A DNA stretch of 64,000 bases, taken from Paraphoma chrysanthemicola. Lineage: Eukaryota; Ascomycota; Dothideomycetes; Pleosporales; Phaeosphaeriaceae. A program made the translations under genes and the position numbers. How positions within the stretch are numbered: the stretch's first letter is position 1; each line of letters opens with the position of its first letter. The DNA lies in contig JAGMWG010000004.1 of the NCBI GenBank assembly GCA_020744225.1, positions 620,001-684,000 of the forward strand, written 5' to 3'. Below, in pieces: positions 30,775 to 43,123 of this stretch. The notes beneath the pieces were generated by a model. That model made no database searches, was not told the origin of the DNA, and saw nothing but the letters and a program-made list of their open reading frames with translations.

Positions 30775-33682
30775 TTATTGGAGGCTGGGTGTCTGGTATC
30801 CTCTCGTCCTCTGATCCCTCTCGATCAGTTCCAAAACGCCTACACCAAGACCTACCCCATGTCCATGCACACCGCTGTCTTTCCGACAACCAGAACCATC
30901 GCTAGCGCCACCTGCAGTATCTTCGTGAAAAGGGCTTTGTAAATTCCAGAGACCGGGATTTATGTTGATTTGCGCATCGTGCAGGCCCCGAGCAACAAGC
31001 TCTTCACTCTGACCCAGGGCCGGGCTGGGCCCTTCTAAGATATGTTGTGTCTGTAGCCCGTCGTGGCCATTTGCTGTTCGTGCAAGACCCATATACGTAT
31101 GATATTGCTCTGCGGCGTCTTCGAGAGAAGGTATCAGGTTCGTGCGGTGCCAATTTGGTTTGGTAGAATAGCAGGCTAGGTCACCGTCCCGCAAGTGGTT
31201 GCCTACACCTACATCAACGAGCTCATTGCTGTCGGCACAAGCCAGCCCCAGGGAATATCCGTCTTGATCCAATCCCGAAAGTGCATGTAGCCCGCTTAAG
31301 TCTGTGGTTTGACTGGCGAAATTGTCGTACGCAGACAGGTTGATGGTGGGCTCGAAAGCTCCAGATATGGTAATGTGGCCGCCGTGAAAATCGAAGTCAT
31401 TGGCATTTTGGGTGTAAACATCAACTGGGTCCCGACCATGAGACAATTCGGGGAGACTGTGTTGGGAAAAATCGGTCGACGCACTGGGCGCGGCTGAGGC
31501 GTGTGGATGCTCAAGATCTGGCTGCATAGAAGCAAGGATATCGAGCTGCAACTGCGGCTGCGGTTGCTCCTGTGTTGAATGTATGTCATAAACACTAGGT
31601 GATGGGTGTTGATGTCCAAAGTCGAAATCCTGGTGGGCGATATGGTGGTAAGCTGAACTTTCCAGCGACGCCGCCTCTGAATAGTCCAGGACTCCGTCGC
31701 GCCCTCCAATGACATCTTCTCGAACCAGGTCTGGAGTCCCCTTTGCTTCCTTGTACCATTTTTGATCAAGGTATTTTTGATCAAGGTTAGATGACACCCG
31801 CGTGTCAACGTTGACTGCGCGCCAGTTCATGCTACCTACTTCTGCAGAACTTGGGCTTTGACTGAACCTCCACAAAATAGTGAGTATACATTCGGCTTCT
31901 CCAGTCTCTGGCTTGATCCCGTAGATGTCCTGGGTTGCCGTCAGTCGTAAGAGTGATTCGGCTACACTTTTTTCGTCTCGATGCCTCATGCTCTGGTATT
32001 TTGTCATTCGATTGACCCAAAATTTGGATCCAAATGCGATGGTCAAACATCCGCTAGACCCGTGTGACCCATGCCGAGAGGGCTCAAACTTGCACGATTT
32101 CCTATGTTCTTTGAGGTCATGTGCGGTGCAGCCGTCAAGTTGGGGATCGGGTGCGGAATCGCCGCTGTCATAGAAGCGGGTGGTGCATTGTATCGAGTCG
32201 AAAACCGATAGGTCGTGCTGGGTATCCAGATTAAATTCAATGAACAGATGCGTATTGGGAGGTACCTCGGTCATGACCTTCATCGACGCATCACAGACAA
32301 GAATACGTCGACGTTCCAAAGCCCACTGTTCCATCTGCGCTTGGAGGAATCTGAACTCGGGGAATTGACGTCGCCAGGACCCGGCGTCTGTGACGTTAAC
32401 ATCATCAAGTCTTCCTTCCGAGGGTAATCGAGTGAAGCAATGAACAACGTCTTCCTTTACGCTGGCAAGCATGGCAAAGTTGGCGACCGAGTACGCTGAG
32501 GCGAAACCGTCGTTGAAACGACTTGCAGTTGGGTCGAAGCTCAGGGGAGGAAATGCTGCAGAAGACCGGGCATGCGTGTTTGCGTCATTGTAATCGTATC
32601 TTGCAACAGATGCAATCCGTTGTGCATGGTGGCGATCGCGCAGTCGCGTGACTTGATATGCATGAGAAGATTCCCGCACTCCGTGACGCTTTTTGTCGTC
32701 TTCAGGCGCCGCCATGTACACAAGCACTGCCATAATTCTTGTTAGCACATTTCCGGAAGTTTATTGCGCATCCCGTTGCGAAAGACTTCAGCGGAAAGAG
32801 CAGTAGCTGCCACAAAACATTGCCCGTGAGGATACAGTACGCGGCGAATTTCAGTAGAAGATGTACTCACCACCAGGCAAATTGGCAAGATGTTGCTTTA
32901 GAACTTGCAGATGACTGGAGACTTGCTTTCGGTCTCGAATTATGCCCGTATCTCTTCGTATGGAATCTTGTATAAGCTCATTCCGACCGCGAAGGGCGCC
33001 ATCAAGCATGTGCTTCTTCCGACCCATCGGCGGCCATCTAACTAGTGCTAGTTGTAAGTCAGTCGGCATGAATATACATAACTAAAGGCAGAGACTCGAG
33101 TGGTGCCTTTGCGTTTTTCGTTGCTATTACACGCTTCATTGACTCACCTCGCCAGAAGGCATGCTCAAGGAACTCTGGCCAAACGGTCTTGTCCTTTTCG
33201 TCTCTTCCAGGCTTCTTTTTAGGTTCCCCTCGTGCCACCCTTTCGGCTTCCTTAGCCTGCTGTTCCGCCAATTCGCGGGCCTCCTTAGCCAGGACCTCTG
33301 TGCGTGTGAGATTGGGCTGCTTCTCACGGTATTTCTGATACTTGTCTGATCGCTGAAGCATGAGGTCCAGTCGCTTAAGCTCATACTCGACTTGTTTCTC
33401 TGATTTCTCTGCTCCAAAGCCAGCGAGACCAATGTGCTGGGCATGCACATGGCCGGTGAGGTAGCTGCCCACATGCGCCGGCCGCCGAGCGTAGTTGTTC
33501 TCAATGGGACTCGAAGTACGCGATCGCTTCTGCTTAGGTATGCTTTGTGGGTTCAAGTCGTGCGGCCAGTTTGCAGATCGTTCTCGAAGAACGGCACGCT
33601 GATGGGATGTATCAAGAGGTATGTCTCCCAGCGTCGAACCCTCGAGGGACTGTCCGCATGATCGTTGTTGATGAAGTTCCAT
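30775..33682 (-). CDS. abaA: TEA/ATTS-domain transcription factor, AbaA-like
   Basis: Exons are 33148-33682, 32871-33047 and 30775-32726 (2664 nt, 887 aa). The TEA DNA-binding domain is assembled across the introns: DKTVWPEFLEHAFWR at the end of exon 1, then GRKKHMLDGALRGRNELIQ and DRKQVSSHLQVLKQH in exon 2 (about residues 165-230). PEDDKKR follows at the start of exon 3, as in AbaA/Tec1 relatives. The remaining 640 residues are Ser/Asp/His/Gln-rich without clear domains apart from a central region beginning FPEFRFLQAQMEQW. AbaA proteins control conidiophore and phialide development in Aspergillus. Function in this species is inferred. An upstream exon is possible. Confidence 0.88.
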
Positions 33683-34610
33683 CGCGGCCTATGGTATGCA
33701 TACAGAGGTCAACAAAAATGCAACGAAGGGCTAAGAATGAGGCAATATGGAACGAATGTCGAGGCCGTTGGAGCAATGAGTGACGGATTGTGGTGAAAGA
33801 GGAAGACGAGAATGTATTAGGGAGTATGTGGCGACGTGAGATATGCAGATGTTGCAACAATATAAGATAGGGTCCAGATGACCGACCATCAGGAAGGAGA
33901 CCTGCTTGGCAAGCACAAGTGGATTCGTCGTCCTCCCAGGGTAACCGAGTGATGGGTACGTTAGGTGCCCGCTATGCTACATGAGGGCCGCACCAGGCCG
34001 AGTGTCGGTCAACAGGGTAACATGGCCACGGTCATAAGATTAGGATAACACGCCCCCCAATGTTGACGAAGTCGCCAACACATTGCCATCTCGCTTGTTG
34101 TCCAAGTAATTACTTCCTTGAAGACTTCTTCGACTACTGGAATGGTAAATATTGCCTGGTTAGCAGAGGGAGCAAGGGCATCGGCCGACTACCGATTGAT
34201 CTACCGTCATCTGATTGGACGTGTGCGAGGGAGAATTGGCATGGAATGCTCCGAGCAAGAATGAACGTCAGTGACAACAAATTCGAGCCAACGTGCGCGA
34301 TCAACCGAACGTCTTGTTTGTGGCTGCGTTGTGCTCTGTGTTTTACTGCAATGTGAAACTCAGTGTGGTGGCCATGCCCATTGATTCAGACCGCTGTAGA
34401 CGCGATTTGACGCGGCTTACAATGTGGTGACCTAGATATAGAACTTGAGTCCTGAGGTGTCAAAGAGGGGCTGCGTGGAGTTTCCGCGGTCAAGGGCGGG
34501 ACTCGCTTCGTTTGTCCACAGAAGCAAGGGGTGGCGTCAAGGACGCTGCCTGATGGTGTCGCGCCCACCCACGGTCTCCTGCGGGAGTACGCTCGCGCTC
34601 GCGCTCGCGC
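33683..34610. other. Intergenic region, upstream of the TEA gene
   Basis: 928 bp between two minus-strand genes. The right part repeats GCTCGC/GCGCTC (about 34590-34612) just beyond the MRD1 stop. No gene is supported. It is probably the promoter of the TEA factor plus the MRD1 terminator. Confidence 0.5.
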
Positions 34611-37457
34611 TCAGTCGTCTAGGTCTTCAGTGCCTGCAACGTTAAATTTCCTCCGCCCGCCTTCCGTGAGGCGCTGTAGGGCGACTTTGTTGGCCTGTGC
34701 GCCCACCTTTTGCTGCATTTTCTCGAGCTCCGCCTCAGGATCATCCGACTCAGTCTCTGCAAATGCAAGTACCAACCGACGACCGAGTAGATGAGTGTTC
34801 TTTAGCGCGTTCATTGCGTTGACGGCATCGCGTTTCGTGGTGAATTCAGCAAAACCAAACCCACGTGATGACGAGTCAAATTTCTTGGGAACCCTCACAG
34901 ACCGTAGTTGGCCGTAAGGGGTGAAGAGTGCGCGAACATCCTTTTTCTGTGGCAAATGTCAGCGAAATTACCGACAATATAATGACTACAAGGGGCGCCT
35001 ACACCGGCCTCAAAAGGCAGATTCTTTATGATGATCTTTGTGCTCGCGGCCTTCTTGACAGCATCTTGCTTCTGGCGCTCTTCGGCAGCATTCTCGCCTT
35101 TGTGAGAGGCTTTGACTTGCAGCCTGTGCTCATCTAGATTGAATCCGTCCATCGTCCTTAGAGCCGCAGAGGCGGATTCGGCGTCATTGAATTCCACAAA
35201 TCCGAAACCCATAGATAGGATGCCGCGCTTAGGGTCCACCTTCGTCTTCACCTTGGCGCTCCGAAAGCCGGCTAATGGTTTAAACGCGTCGGTGAGCCGC
35301 TCCGTGGTCGTGGAGAAGTTGAGGTTTCGTACGAATAAAGTGGCGGTGCTGGACGCCTCAGGCTCTGGAACATCTACAAGAAGGTCCGTAGCCGACACCC
35401 TAGTAGCGGGTGCCCCAGATGGCAGTTCTTGCGGCAAATTTATCTTCGCACCCTCCTTGAAAAGATCTTTTGGTGCCTTTTCGAGGTATAAGATGGAGTC
35501 TTTCATCTTCCTGTATGACAGTGACATGAAAGCAGTCTTGGCCTGTGCGATGTTCGAAAACTCGACGATTGCGGTCATGCCTGTTGGGGGCATGAGAAAC
35601 TTCGTAACAGTACCATGCTCTTCGAAAAGCTTGCGCAATTCGTCCGATGTAACGCCGTGCGGTACGTTCTTCACAAGTATGGCCAGGTCACCTTTGCTGC
35701 TCTTCTGGAAGGCTTCTAGGTCGACGCCGTGCTGAGCGAAGTACGACTTGGTCTCCTGAATTATGTGTGTTTCAGCATGTGCCTGCTTTACGGCTGCATC
35801 GGACGACGTGGGATCAAGTAGCTCAGCTTTGGTAATACCCATGCGGTTCGCAATGGTGGACATGACTGCGTCGGTCTGATAGTTTGTCAGCGGCTACATC
35901 AATACTTCAATATGTAACATTGCTTACGTTCAGATAAAGAGAATTCCAGTTGAAGGTGGATCGGGTGGCGTCCTGCTTGCGCCGGATTTCTTTCTGCTTC
36001 TTCAACGGCAGTTTCGAGATTTCGTATTCGTTCAGTGTAACGTCCTTTCTGGCTTTGGCCGAGATGATGTGAAGTAGACGACCCTGGAAGATTGTCCCGT
36101 CGGTGTTGTCATATGCCTCGACTGCTTGCTCGGGTTCTGTGAATTGGACGAAAGCATATCCCTTGCCCTTGCCATCGCTTTTTTTCAACGGCACATGGAC
36201 CTGCTCATATTAGCAAAGGTAGATAATTTGCATGAAATGCGAGTTCGTTGAGTGTGCGCCAATTTTCAGATAAGAGAGACATCTACTAAAATACTCTCCC
36301 GGTCAACCTCATTTGCGAAGCATCAGTTGTCCCTATCTTGGATGTTCATCATTGTGCGGGCTGTATGAATTGAAAGAAAAGAAAAGCACGTACCTCCTCG
36401 AGACGGCCGAAGTTAGAAAAGTGCTGGCGAATCTCGTCTTCAGTAACATCAAAGTGTAGATTGCGAAGGTATAGCCTGCCAGTTTCACGGATCTTGTCCA
36501 TTTCCGTTGACGCATCAATCTCAAGTTGCTGCATAGCGGGCTGCAACGACTGACCAGACTGTTCGGCGGCTGCGGGAGGCACAGGTTGAGCGGTCGGTGG
36601 TGTGGTTCTGCTTTCAGGCCCTTTGACCACGGGCTGCTCGTCATCTTCGACCAGGTCGAGCACTCTGTTTGTTCTGGAATGCAGCCATTCGATGTCAGAC
36701 ACACCGACTTGGCCTTCCGTAGACACGTCCAGTTCACGATCCATGACGTCTATATCGGGGGGCACAGCCTTCTCTGCTTCCCTATCCGTGTTGGTGGGAC
36801 CAGCGGCTGGCTCGCTCGAGGGCATCGCTGTTGGAGCCGCGCTCGCAAGTCTCGGCTTCTTTGCAATGGTTTGGTATTCGCTTTCACTCTCGTTGTCCAA
36901 CACGGGCACAGGGACAGCGACCTCGCCGGGGCCAGTCTCGACGGCAGCGACGGGTCCTCCGTCAAACTGTGAGTCGCCATTCGTCCATATGTTCGTCTTG
37001 GATGGTGCTTGATACACTTGGAGGAACTCCTTGAGCTTGGGGTCTTGTTCCTGTTCGGCTTGATCGCGCTTCCGTTTCAGGGCGCTCTCCTGCAGTGGCG
37101 CAACGTATTCGTCGCTGGCTGGCGCACTGCGTTCTAGTCTCTGCTGCCGCCGCGACTTGGGCAGCTCCTTGTCTGCGATCTGGTAAGCCTGTCAGCGCAA
37201 AGTCGCCATGCGAAACGGTCCAACATGCTTACCGGTCGCGCGCTTTCGACGTAGATCTTGGTGAGATTGATGAACGTCTTATTGAAGTATTTGACGGCCT
37301 TTGCCGCGTCTTCGGGCGTCTTGTAGCCCACATAGCCAATGCGGCGGTGGGGGAAGAACTTGACGTCGGTGACGGGGAACTTGGCGAAATGCTTGCGCAC
37401 ATCGTCGTCGGTGAAGCGGGGCGGCAGGCCGCGCACAAAAATGCGCGACGACTCCAT
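34611..37457 (-). CDS. MRD1: Multi-RRM pre-rRNA processing protein Mrd1
   Basis: Exons are 37233-37457, 36394-37179, 35928-36200, 35003-35875 and 34611-34946 (2493 nt, 830 aa), a normal Mrd1 length. Five RRM modules are visible. RRM1 opens the protein (RIFVRGLPPRF ... RRIGYVGY). The second spans exons 2-3 (RLYLRNLHFDVTEDEI ... GKGYAFVQF). Then come LAILVKNVPHGVTSDEL, TLFVRNLNFSTTTERL with GFGFVEF, and KIIIKNLPFEA with RGFGFAEF, the last across exons 4-5. A Glu/Asp/Pro-rich linker lies between RRM1 and RRM2. Mrd1 acts in the nucleolus in the small-subunit processome and helps U3 snoRNA and pre-rRNA processing at the A0-A2 sites (family knowledge). The exon 2 acceptor has an in-frame alternative 9 nt upstream. 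Confidence 0.93.
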
Positions 37458-37766
37458 TGCAGCAGCCGGGCTGTGAGGCATGGACAGCACCCACTGTGTA
37501 GACGCTGGAGTTATCGCGAGCGTTGGTCGGCCCATACATTCAAAATTTACAGCGACAGCACTAGCGCGGCACTAGCGCGGCACTAGCACCTCGAGACCGC
37601 CCAGCGGCACCTGCACCATGCACTCCCGCGGCATCAGCTCCGCCAGTGCGACCACCCACACCCTTAGAAAGCATACTACCCAGGCTTCCGACGCGACTGC
37701 ACACCACTCCCGCACGATCACCTCTGGACCTACCCGCCAAATCATCTGACATCTAAGCAGGACGCC
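37458..37766. promoter_or_regulatory. Divergent promoter, MRD1 / dynein light chain
   Basis: 309 bp between opposed start codons of two housekeeping genes. It contains a triplicated CGGCACTAGCGC-like string near 37560-37590. No coding sequence is supported. Confidence 0.5.
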
Positions 37767-38336
37767 ATGGCTAGCGAAAAGTCGGACACGCACAAGCAGG
37801 AAGGTGAGACCCCTGTGTTTGCTGTCTTTGGTGTCTTGAGCAAAGCACAAACGGGCTGACCATCGCAGCCCAGATCAAGTCTGCGGACATGGTAGGTATG
37901 CCCTCATGGCAACACGTGACGTCTGCTTCTGACCCGTCACTGTAGAGCGAAGAAATGCAGAATGAGGCCATCGAAGTGGGTATGTGCATCCTGCACACCC
38001 TTGGGTTGCCCGAGACACTGACCAAATGTAGCGCAGCAAGCCATGGAGCAGTTCACCATTGAAAAGGACATCGCGCAGTTCATCAAGAAGGAGGTCAGTG
38101 CGCCGCAAATCTTGCGCCTGAGACTGCATTCTGACCCGAGACCAGTTCGACAGCCGCAAGGGCGCAACATGGCACTGCATCGTGGGCAGGAACTTTGGCA
38201 GCTTTGTCACCCATGGTAACATTAATCTGTTTGTTCCCGGGCAACCGCAACACCTGGCTTACAGTTCACAGAGACCAAGCACTTCATCTACTTCTACCTT
38301 GGACACTGCGCCATCTTGCTTTTCAAAACGCAGTAG
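37767..38336 (+). CDS. Dynein light chain LC8
   Basis: Six exons: 37767-37803, 37869-37891, 37946-37979, 38032-38093, 38146-38215 and 38272-38336 (291 nt, 96 aa). Exons of only 23 and 34 nt hide the gene from simple frame searches. The protein has all LC8 landmarks: MQNEAIEVAQQAM, EKDIAQFIKKEFD, GATWHCIVGRNFGSFVTHE and the C-terminal FYLGHCAILLFKT. LC8 dimerises, binds short linear motifs, and serves as a hub in cytoplasmic dynein, nuclear pore and other complexes. The N-terminus is slightly longer and more hydrophilic than usual. Confidence 0.94.
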
Positions 38337-39004
38337 GGTCAACAACGCAAGTAGTGGTCCCAAACTCTGCGGACCTCATTTCTTACCTACGGCTTGACAC
38401 ACTCGTGCTTCCAAGCCCCACCACTTCGATTATTCGTCGGGGGCGGTCCACGCTGTTCAATGGTTCTCTCTGCTTGATCTCATGGCAAGCTCCCGTGGGG
38501 GGAGGGGGGGGGGGCGTTCGGCGAGGAGTGTGTTGTCATTTAGAAGCAAAAAAGCTGGGGTACTCTTCAATCATCCATTACAGCTGAATTAGGCGGAGAT
38601 CCATCGAGAAATAGAATATATTCAATCATGGAAGGTTCACAACTTCAAGTGACATGCAGCGTTGCTTTCACAGCGCCGAGGCATACAAACTGTATCAAAG
38701 CACAGACCAGCGTGGAAACGGAAGTGTGGCTGAGCACCTGCAGGTGGTGACGCACGTCTCTCGGCGCCAATTCCTCGTCGCGAATGGCATAACACCACCA
38801 GCACGCCTCTTTGCCTCTACCTTATCCGTAAACTCAAACTCCCTAACAACATTTCCCGCCGTTCTTCTCAGAGTCGCATCTCTTCTAGCCATCCTCAGAC
38901 TCATTCATTGCGAAAACCCACTGCGACGACCGCCACCGTTCTACGAGATCCGTTGACCGCTCTCTCCCTTTGGCGCACCGCGACTACATACAACACCCGC
39001 AGCC
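38337..39004. other. Intergenic region with a G-rich run
   Basis: 668 bp between plus-strand genes. The main feature is a poly-G stretch at about 38497-38514 (GGGGGGAGGGGGGGGGGC), able in principle to form a G-quadruplex. No gene is supported. Confidence 0.5.
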
Positions 39005-39472
39005 ATGTTCTTCTTCTTCACGTGCGGGACACATGGTGTGTAGCACTTGTCACCACAAATTGACTCACCTGACAGCCTATAGTCTTCAATTCTGCACTTT
39101 CTGGCGCTGAACACATCACTGTCCAATGCCAGAACTGCGGTAACTTTTCTGGTCGCGTAGGTCGTGCCCATCCGCATAGCCGCGCTCAAATATGCTAACA
39201 CTCGGCACCAGGTCATGAAGCGCTGGGAATGGTTCACATTCTGCTTCGTCCCCATCATCCCGTTTTCGCTCAAACCGCACAAGGAGGTCGGATGCCACAT
39301 CTGCCATTTCGGACAAGACATCAAATACCGGCCGGACGTCCAGCAGCAGCTACAGGGTGGTGGTGGTGGACAACAGGCGCCAGCAGTCATGATGCATGGT
39401 GGACAAGGCGGCCATGGCGGCGGAGGCCCCGGGCATGGCCCACCTCCGCAGGGAGTGCCGCAGTACAAGTAA
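39005..39472 (+). CDS. Zinc-ribbon protein with glycine-rich C-terminus
   Basis: Exons are 39005-39035, 39083-39156 and 39212-39472 (366 nt, 121 aa). The protein begins MFFFFTCGTHG. It carries a CxxCG pair (VQCQNCGNFSG) and a second CxxC (GCHICHFGQD), separated by an aromatic-hydrophobic stretch (RWEWFTFCFVPIIPFSL). That layout matches the fungal zinc-ribbon-15 family of small membrane-associated proteins. The C-terminal 45 residues are Gly/Gln/Pro/His-rich. Molecular role unknown. Confidence 0.85.
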
Positions 39473-40066
39473 AGGCAAAACCACGAATGCGGTGACTACA
39501 GTGGGAAAAGCAGGGAGCATTGTGTTTTTTTTTTGTGGGCGAGCCGATTCACTCGATCCCACGGCTGCCACTCTCGGCTTTAATTTGATTTCAGATTGCG
39601 TTTTGTGGACATGCATCACAACTTCAACGGCGTTGCGCCACCTCAGATACCAGACTTTATTATGTCACTATTGCATCTTGTTAGCAATCCAATCCCCTCT
39701 TGAGTCTCTTTTTTTCAAAATCCAAGTTTGGACCAATATCCGGACCGTTCTCACAGGGTGCGGATCGGTGAGACGATCTGGGCGCAGTGTCGTATCGATG
39801 TTGATATACTAAGCCTCTGTGCATGCATCTGACGTACGTAGTAGATCAAGAAAGTTGCCAAGGCAGTTATGACTGTGTTAATTATCGACTCTATATCCGT
39901 GACGACGGAGTATCTGAGCTCGGTAGCCAATATAGCCTGCGTGGTGCTTAAGAATTACAGCTAGCTCCCATGCCGTAGAGCGACAAGTAGTAGTGGTCGT
40001 GAACCATGTAGAGCTATGTTTATTCTCCCATAGGTGTCAGCTATGCATCGACCGTGCTTTCCTGAC
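39473..40066. other. Intergenic region between convergent genes
   Basis: 594 bp with T/A-rich tracts, presumably the two terminators. Nothing else is recognised. Confidence 0.5.
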
Positions 40067-42541
40067 TTATTCTTGCTCGTCAGAATCGGCCTGCGCACCC
40101 TTCTCCCTCTTACTCAGTGGACTCTGGTGTTGACTATCGCCACCCAATGTAGTGTACCTCTTCCTCTTGCCAACCTGTTCGGGATCTCGCGCCAATGTGA
40201 CTGAAGTCGCGTGACCATTGACTCGGGAGGCGTCCAAACGGAGTGCTCCAGGCAGCTCTTGGCTCATGTCTGTATGGTTATGAGAATCGAAGCTAGCAAG
40301 CTCCTCACCCAAGGCACTGTAAAGCTTCTGCTCGAGTCGTCCGGTGCTGTCCATGCTGGACACAGCAGCCTTGTGAAACGATTTGGCTGGGGATGGCTTG
40401 CTGGTATCACTTGATGGTTTTGGATCGGGTGGTCGGTCGATTGCATCGACATCAATGATTTCAACATCCGATATTTTGGCTACCAGACCCGCAGCAGTTT
40501 CCTTGGCATGTCCAATGACGCCCGTCTTTTGCATATTGGAGCGTTTGAAAGAGCCTGTCGGCAGGAAAGGAGCTTGTTCGTGTCGATTGTCGTGCTCTGA
40601 CACGCCTGATGTATGCTGAGCTATGCCCTCCTTCTTACTCTTGACTCTGTCATTGCTCAGAGGCGCATCGACAGAATGCCTCCCGCGGGGTCCCAAGTGA
40701 GTGGATGTGTCCGAATTATGTCGGTTAAGACTTGAGAACACAGAGTGTCCGTCTCTCGCCGACAGATCGGAGTTCCAATCTCGCACCTTTGTGACGTGTT
40801 TGTCAGTCACAGCAATACAAATAATACCAGGGTAAAGTGACGATACCTGGATTTGAGAAGGCAGGTAATTTTCCATGTTGCTTGCGATCGACCTTTGGAA
40901 GGACGACGGGGACATGCTTGAGTGGGGTCCGACCGCTTTTAGATGGTCTGGATGGGCTTTCAATGCCACTGGACCAAGAGACCCAGTATTACTGTTACCG
41001 GAGGGCATTTGAGTAAGGTTATGGATAGGAGTGTGGTCGGCGAGGGCACTGCCCGCTGACGGTTTAGTGTATCTCTTTCCGTTCCGTGCGCGACCACTTA
41101 AACTCTTCAATTGACGTTCAGAGTTGTGGTATGGATTCCGTTGCGTCATTACCGGGCTGTTGGATTCCAACGTCTGTCCGAAGCGCTCTTTTTGATGTGC
41201 TACCGAGACGGGCTTGTCCTCATCTATCTTCGCAACAATGCTCTTCCATTCTAGGTCTGCACTTGATTGTTGCTCCTTGGATGAAGTCTTCCAGAGAGGT
41301 TGGATCCTCGTCGAGAGCGAGAAAGGATCTATGCGAGTATTCATGAACATGTTGCCTCTGGAAGGAGACATACTTCGATGAAGAGACCATGGGTTGAGAC
41401 TAGTACCATCATGTCGAAACTCGCCAAATAGCCCAGGGTCATTGTCCCAGATGCTCGATCGAGCGCCGTCCGTGGTCTGCAGTGTCGAGTGCGAGATCCG
41501 GGCGAGGGAAGTACGTGAGTTTGGTCTCTGTAGCGGCTCGGTAATGCGCGGCCTGGGAGCAGCTGATCTTGATGAAGACTCTTTCAGGTATTCATGGGCC
41601 CTGGGGTGTGCCCGTATGGCCTCTGAAGATGCATCGCTCAATCTTGGAGTCATGCGAAAATCTTGCGAAAGACTGGGCATAAACAGTGGGTTCCGAATTG
41701 GCCACGATATGCCCACCCGCTCCAGTGTATCTAAAACCATACCTGATCAGCTTAAGCAATCTTCTGCTATGGTTCACTTGCCTTTGGGAGCATGCTGAAA
41801 AGAGAAACACACAATCTCGTGGAAGGGACCGAAGTCTGCTTCCGTTGGACTACTTGCCTTAGCCACTACTTGCTCCGACAGTATGACGTTTATCCTGCCA
41901 CCTGGGTCACGACAGTCCCATTCTGTTTGAAACAGCTTTTCTGGATCGAATGAAGGGAAGAGAAGGCTCGGATTGCGATGGCTCGTCGGGTGCTCGGCAG
42001 TCACGATGCCTCTCGCTTCGTGCGCTATCAACGTTTCAGCATACTGTCCAAGTCATGATCTGCGGATGCCTCGAGTAACACTAACCGATCTCCTGCGGCC
42101 ATTTGGATGTGACGTCGAACAGACCGTGGCTGTGAGGTGTCAGTGAGGCAAACCAAGTGATGTAGATGGAGACCTGTGTCTTATAAAAGTCGAGTGCCAT
42201 CAACGATGACCTGAAGCTTGTACATGATGTCCTGATTGGCTCTTCGACGAGACTCGATGAGAGCGGACGGCTTTGCGGGAGTGGCCCATGAGTGGGCCGA
42301 TATACGAAAAGACGTCGCAGGAGGGAGAGAAGCGATGTAGCAGGCCAAGGTTGGTGATTGATGGCCATCTGTAGCTGTAGTGCTTAGCGGATCGTTGCAG
42401 AGTGGTAGGTCATTTGCTCAGGGAGCAGTGCACGTATTGCTTACTTCGGTCAGATGTGCTGTAGCAAGCAGTCTTGAACTCCTGAATCGGGACATGCGAG
42501 TCTCTTGGGAACAGAATCACGTCCCAGTTATCGTAGCGCAT
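40067..42541 (-). CDS. Conserved fungal protein of unknown function with a SUMO-interaction motif; possible frameshift
   Basis: Proposed exons: 42445-42541, 42174-42374, 42086-42129, 41782-42024 and 40067-41730. The start MRYDNWDVILFP, and then VIVDGT, KWPQEI, LLFPSFDPEKLFQTEW and SFQHAPK, resemble a conserved N-terminal module I associate with uncharacterised fungal proteins. The intron at 41731-41781 uses a GC donor (GCAAGT). Exons 2 and 3 join in phase only if one base is added near the A-run 42185-42188; as read, exon 2 meets TAA. This may be a sequencing slip or a real frameshift. The 550-aa C-terminal part is low-complexity and Ser-rich. It contains VEIIDVDA, a good SUMO-interaction motif flanked by acidic residues, and ends in a basic-acidic tail (GKRKRY ... 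DSDEQE). An optional in-frame 60-nt intron may lie at 40787-40846. Confidence 0.6.
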
Positions 42542-43123
42542 GGTAGATTCAAGCTCTGGTAATTCAAATTGGGCAAAAATCAAAATGTGGACGGAGCCCA
42601 AATAGAGTTGGAGCAGGGCGGAAGATGGCAGTGGTTGTCGGTCGATCGGACAGGAAAGCGTTGGCTGGCGTGCCTCACGATACAGAGGAAGGCACAAGGG
42701 CCAGTACCGAGGCATCTCGTCGCTGAGAGCAAGTACAGATAATCAGGTTCAGCACCATGAGAGGAGGCACTGGAAGTGTGAATGGGGAGTTGGAGCCAAT
42801 ATACGCTAAGACAACGATGATGAGCCAGTGCAGATGCAACTGCGAACGTCGTCCAAGGATCGGAGACCGACGGCTATCGTACTACCAATCTTAACGACTC
42901 TCTGGCATTTCCTTTTTCCTTGCAACATAACATAATCTAGAGCCTCGCCCGGGGTATAGTTGCTACCCATACTCGCCAGACGCCACGCTAAACGGCAATG
43001 ATTCCCATCTACAAACAGATTTGCGCCGTAGTGTAATGATGTTGTTCCAAGATCTTTTACAACAATTTTTAGAGAGACCAAAACATCAGTATCTGCGTAA
43101 AGCGTCAAGGCACCCGAAGACGC
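42542..43123. other. Intergenic region between two minus-strand genes
   Basis: 582 bp. An open frame near 42806-43108 on the minus strand has no recognisable domain and no clear splice partner, so I do not call it a gene. Confidence 0.45.

Noticed and set aside
42806..43108. 100-aa minus-strand frame between the RRM gene and the unknown gene
   Set aside because: No recognisable domain and no convincing splice link to either neighbour.
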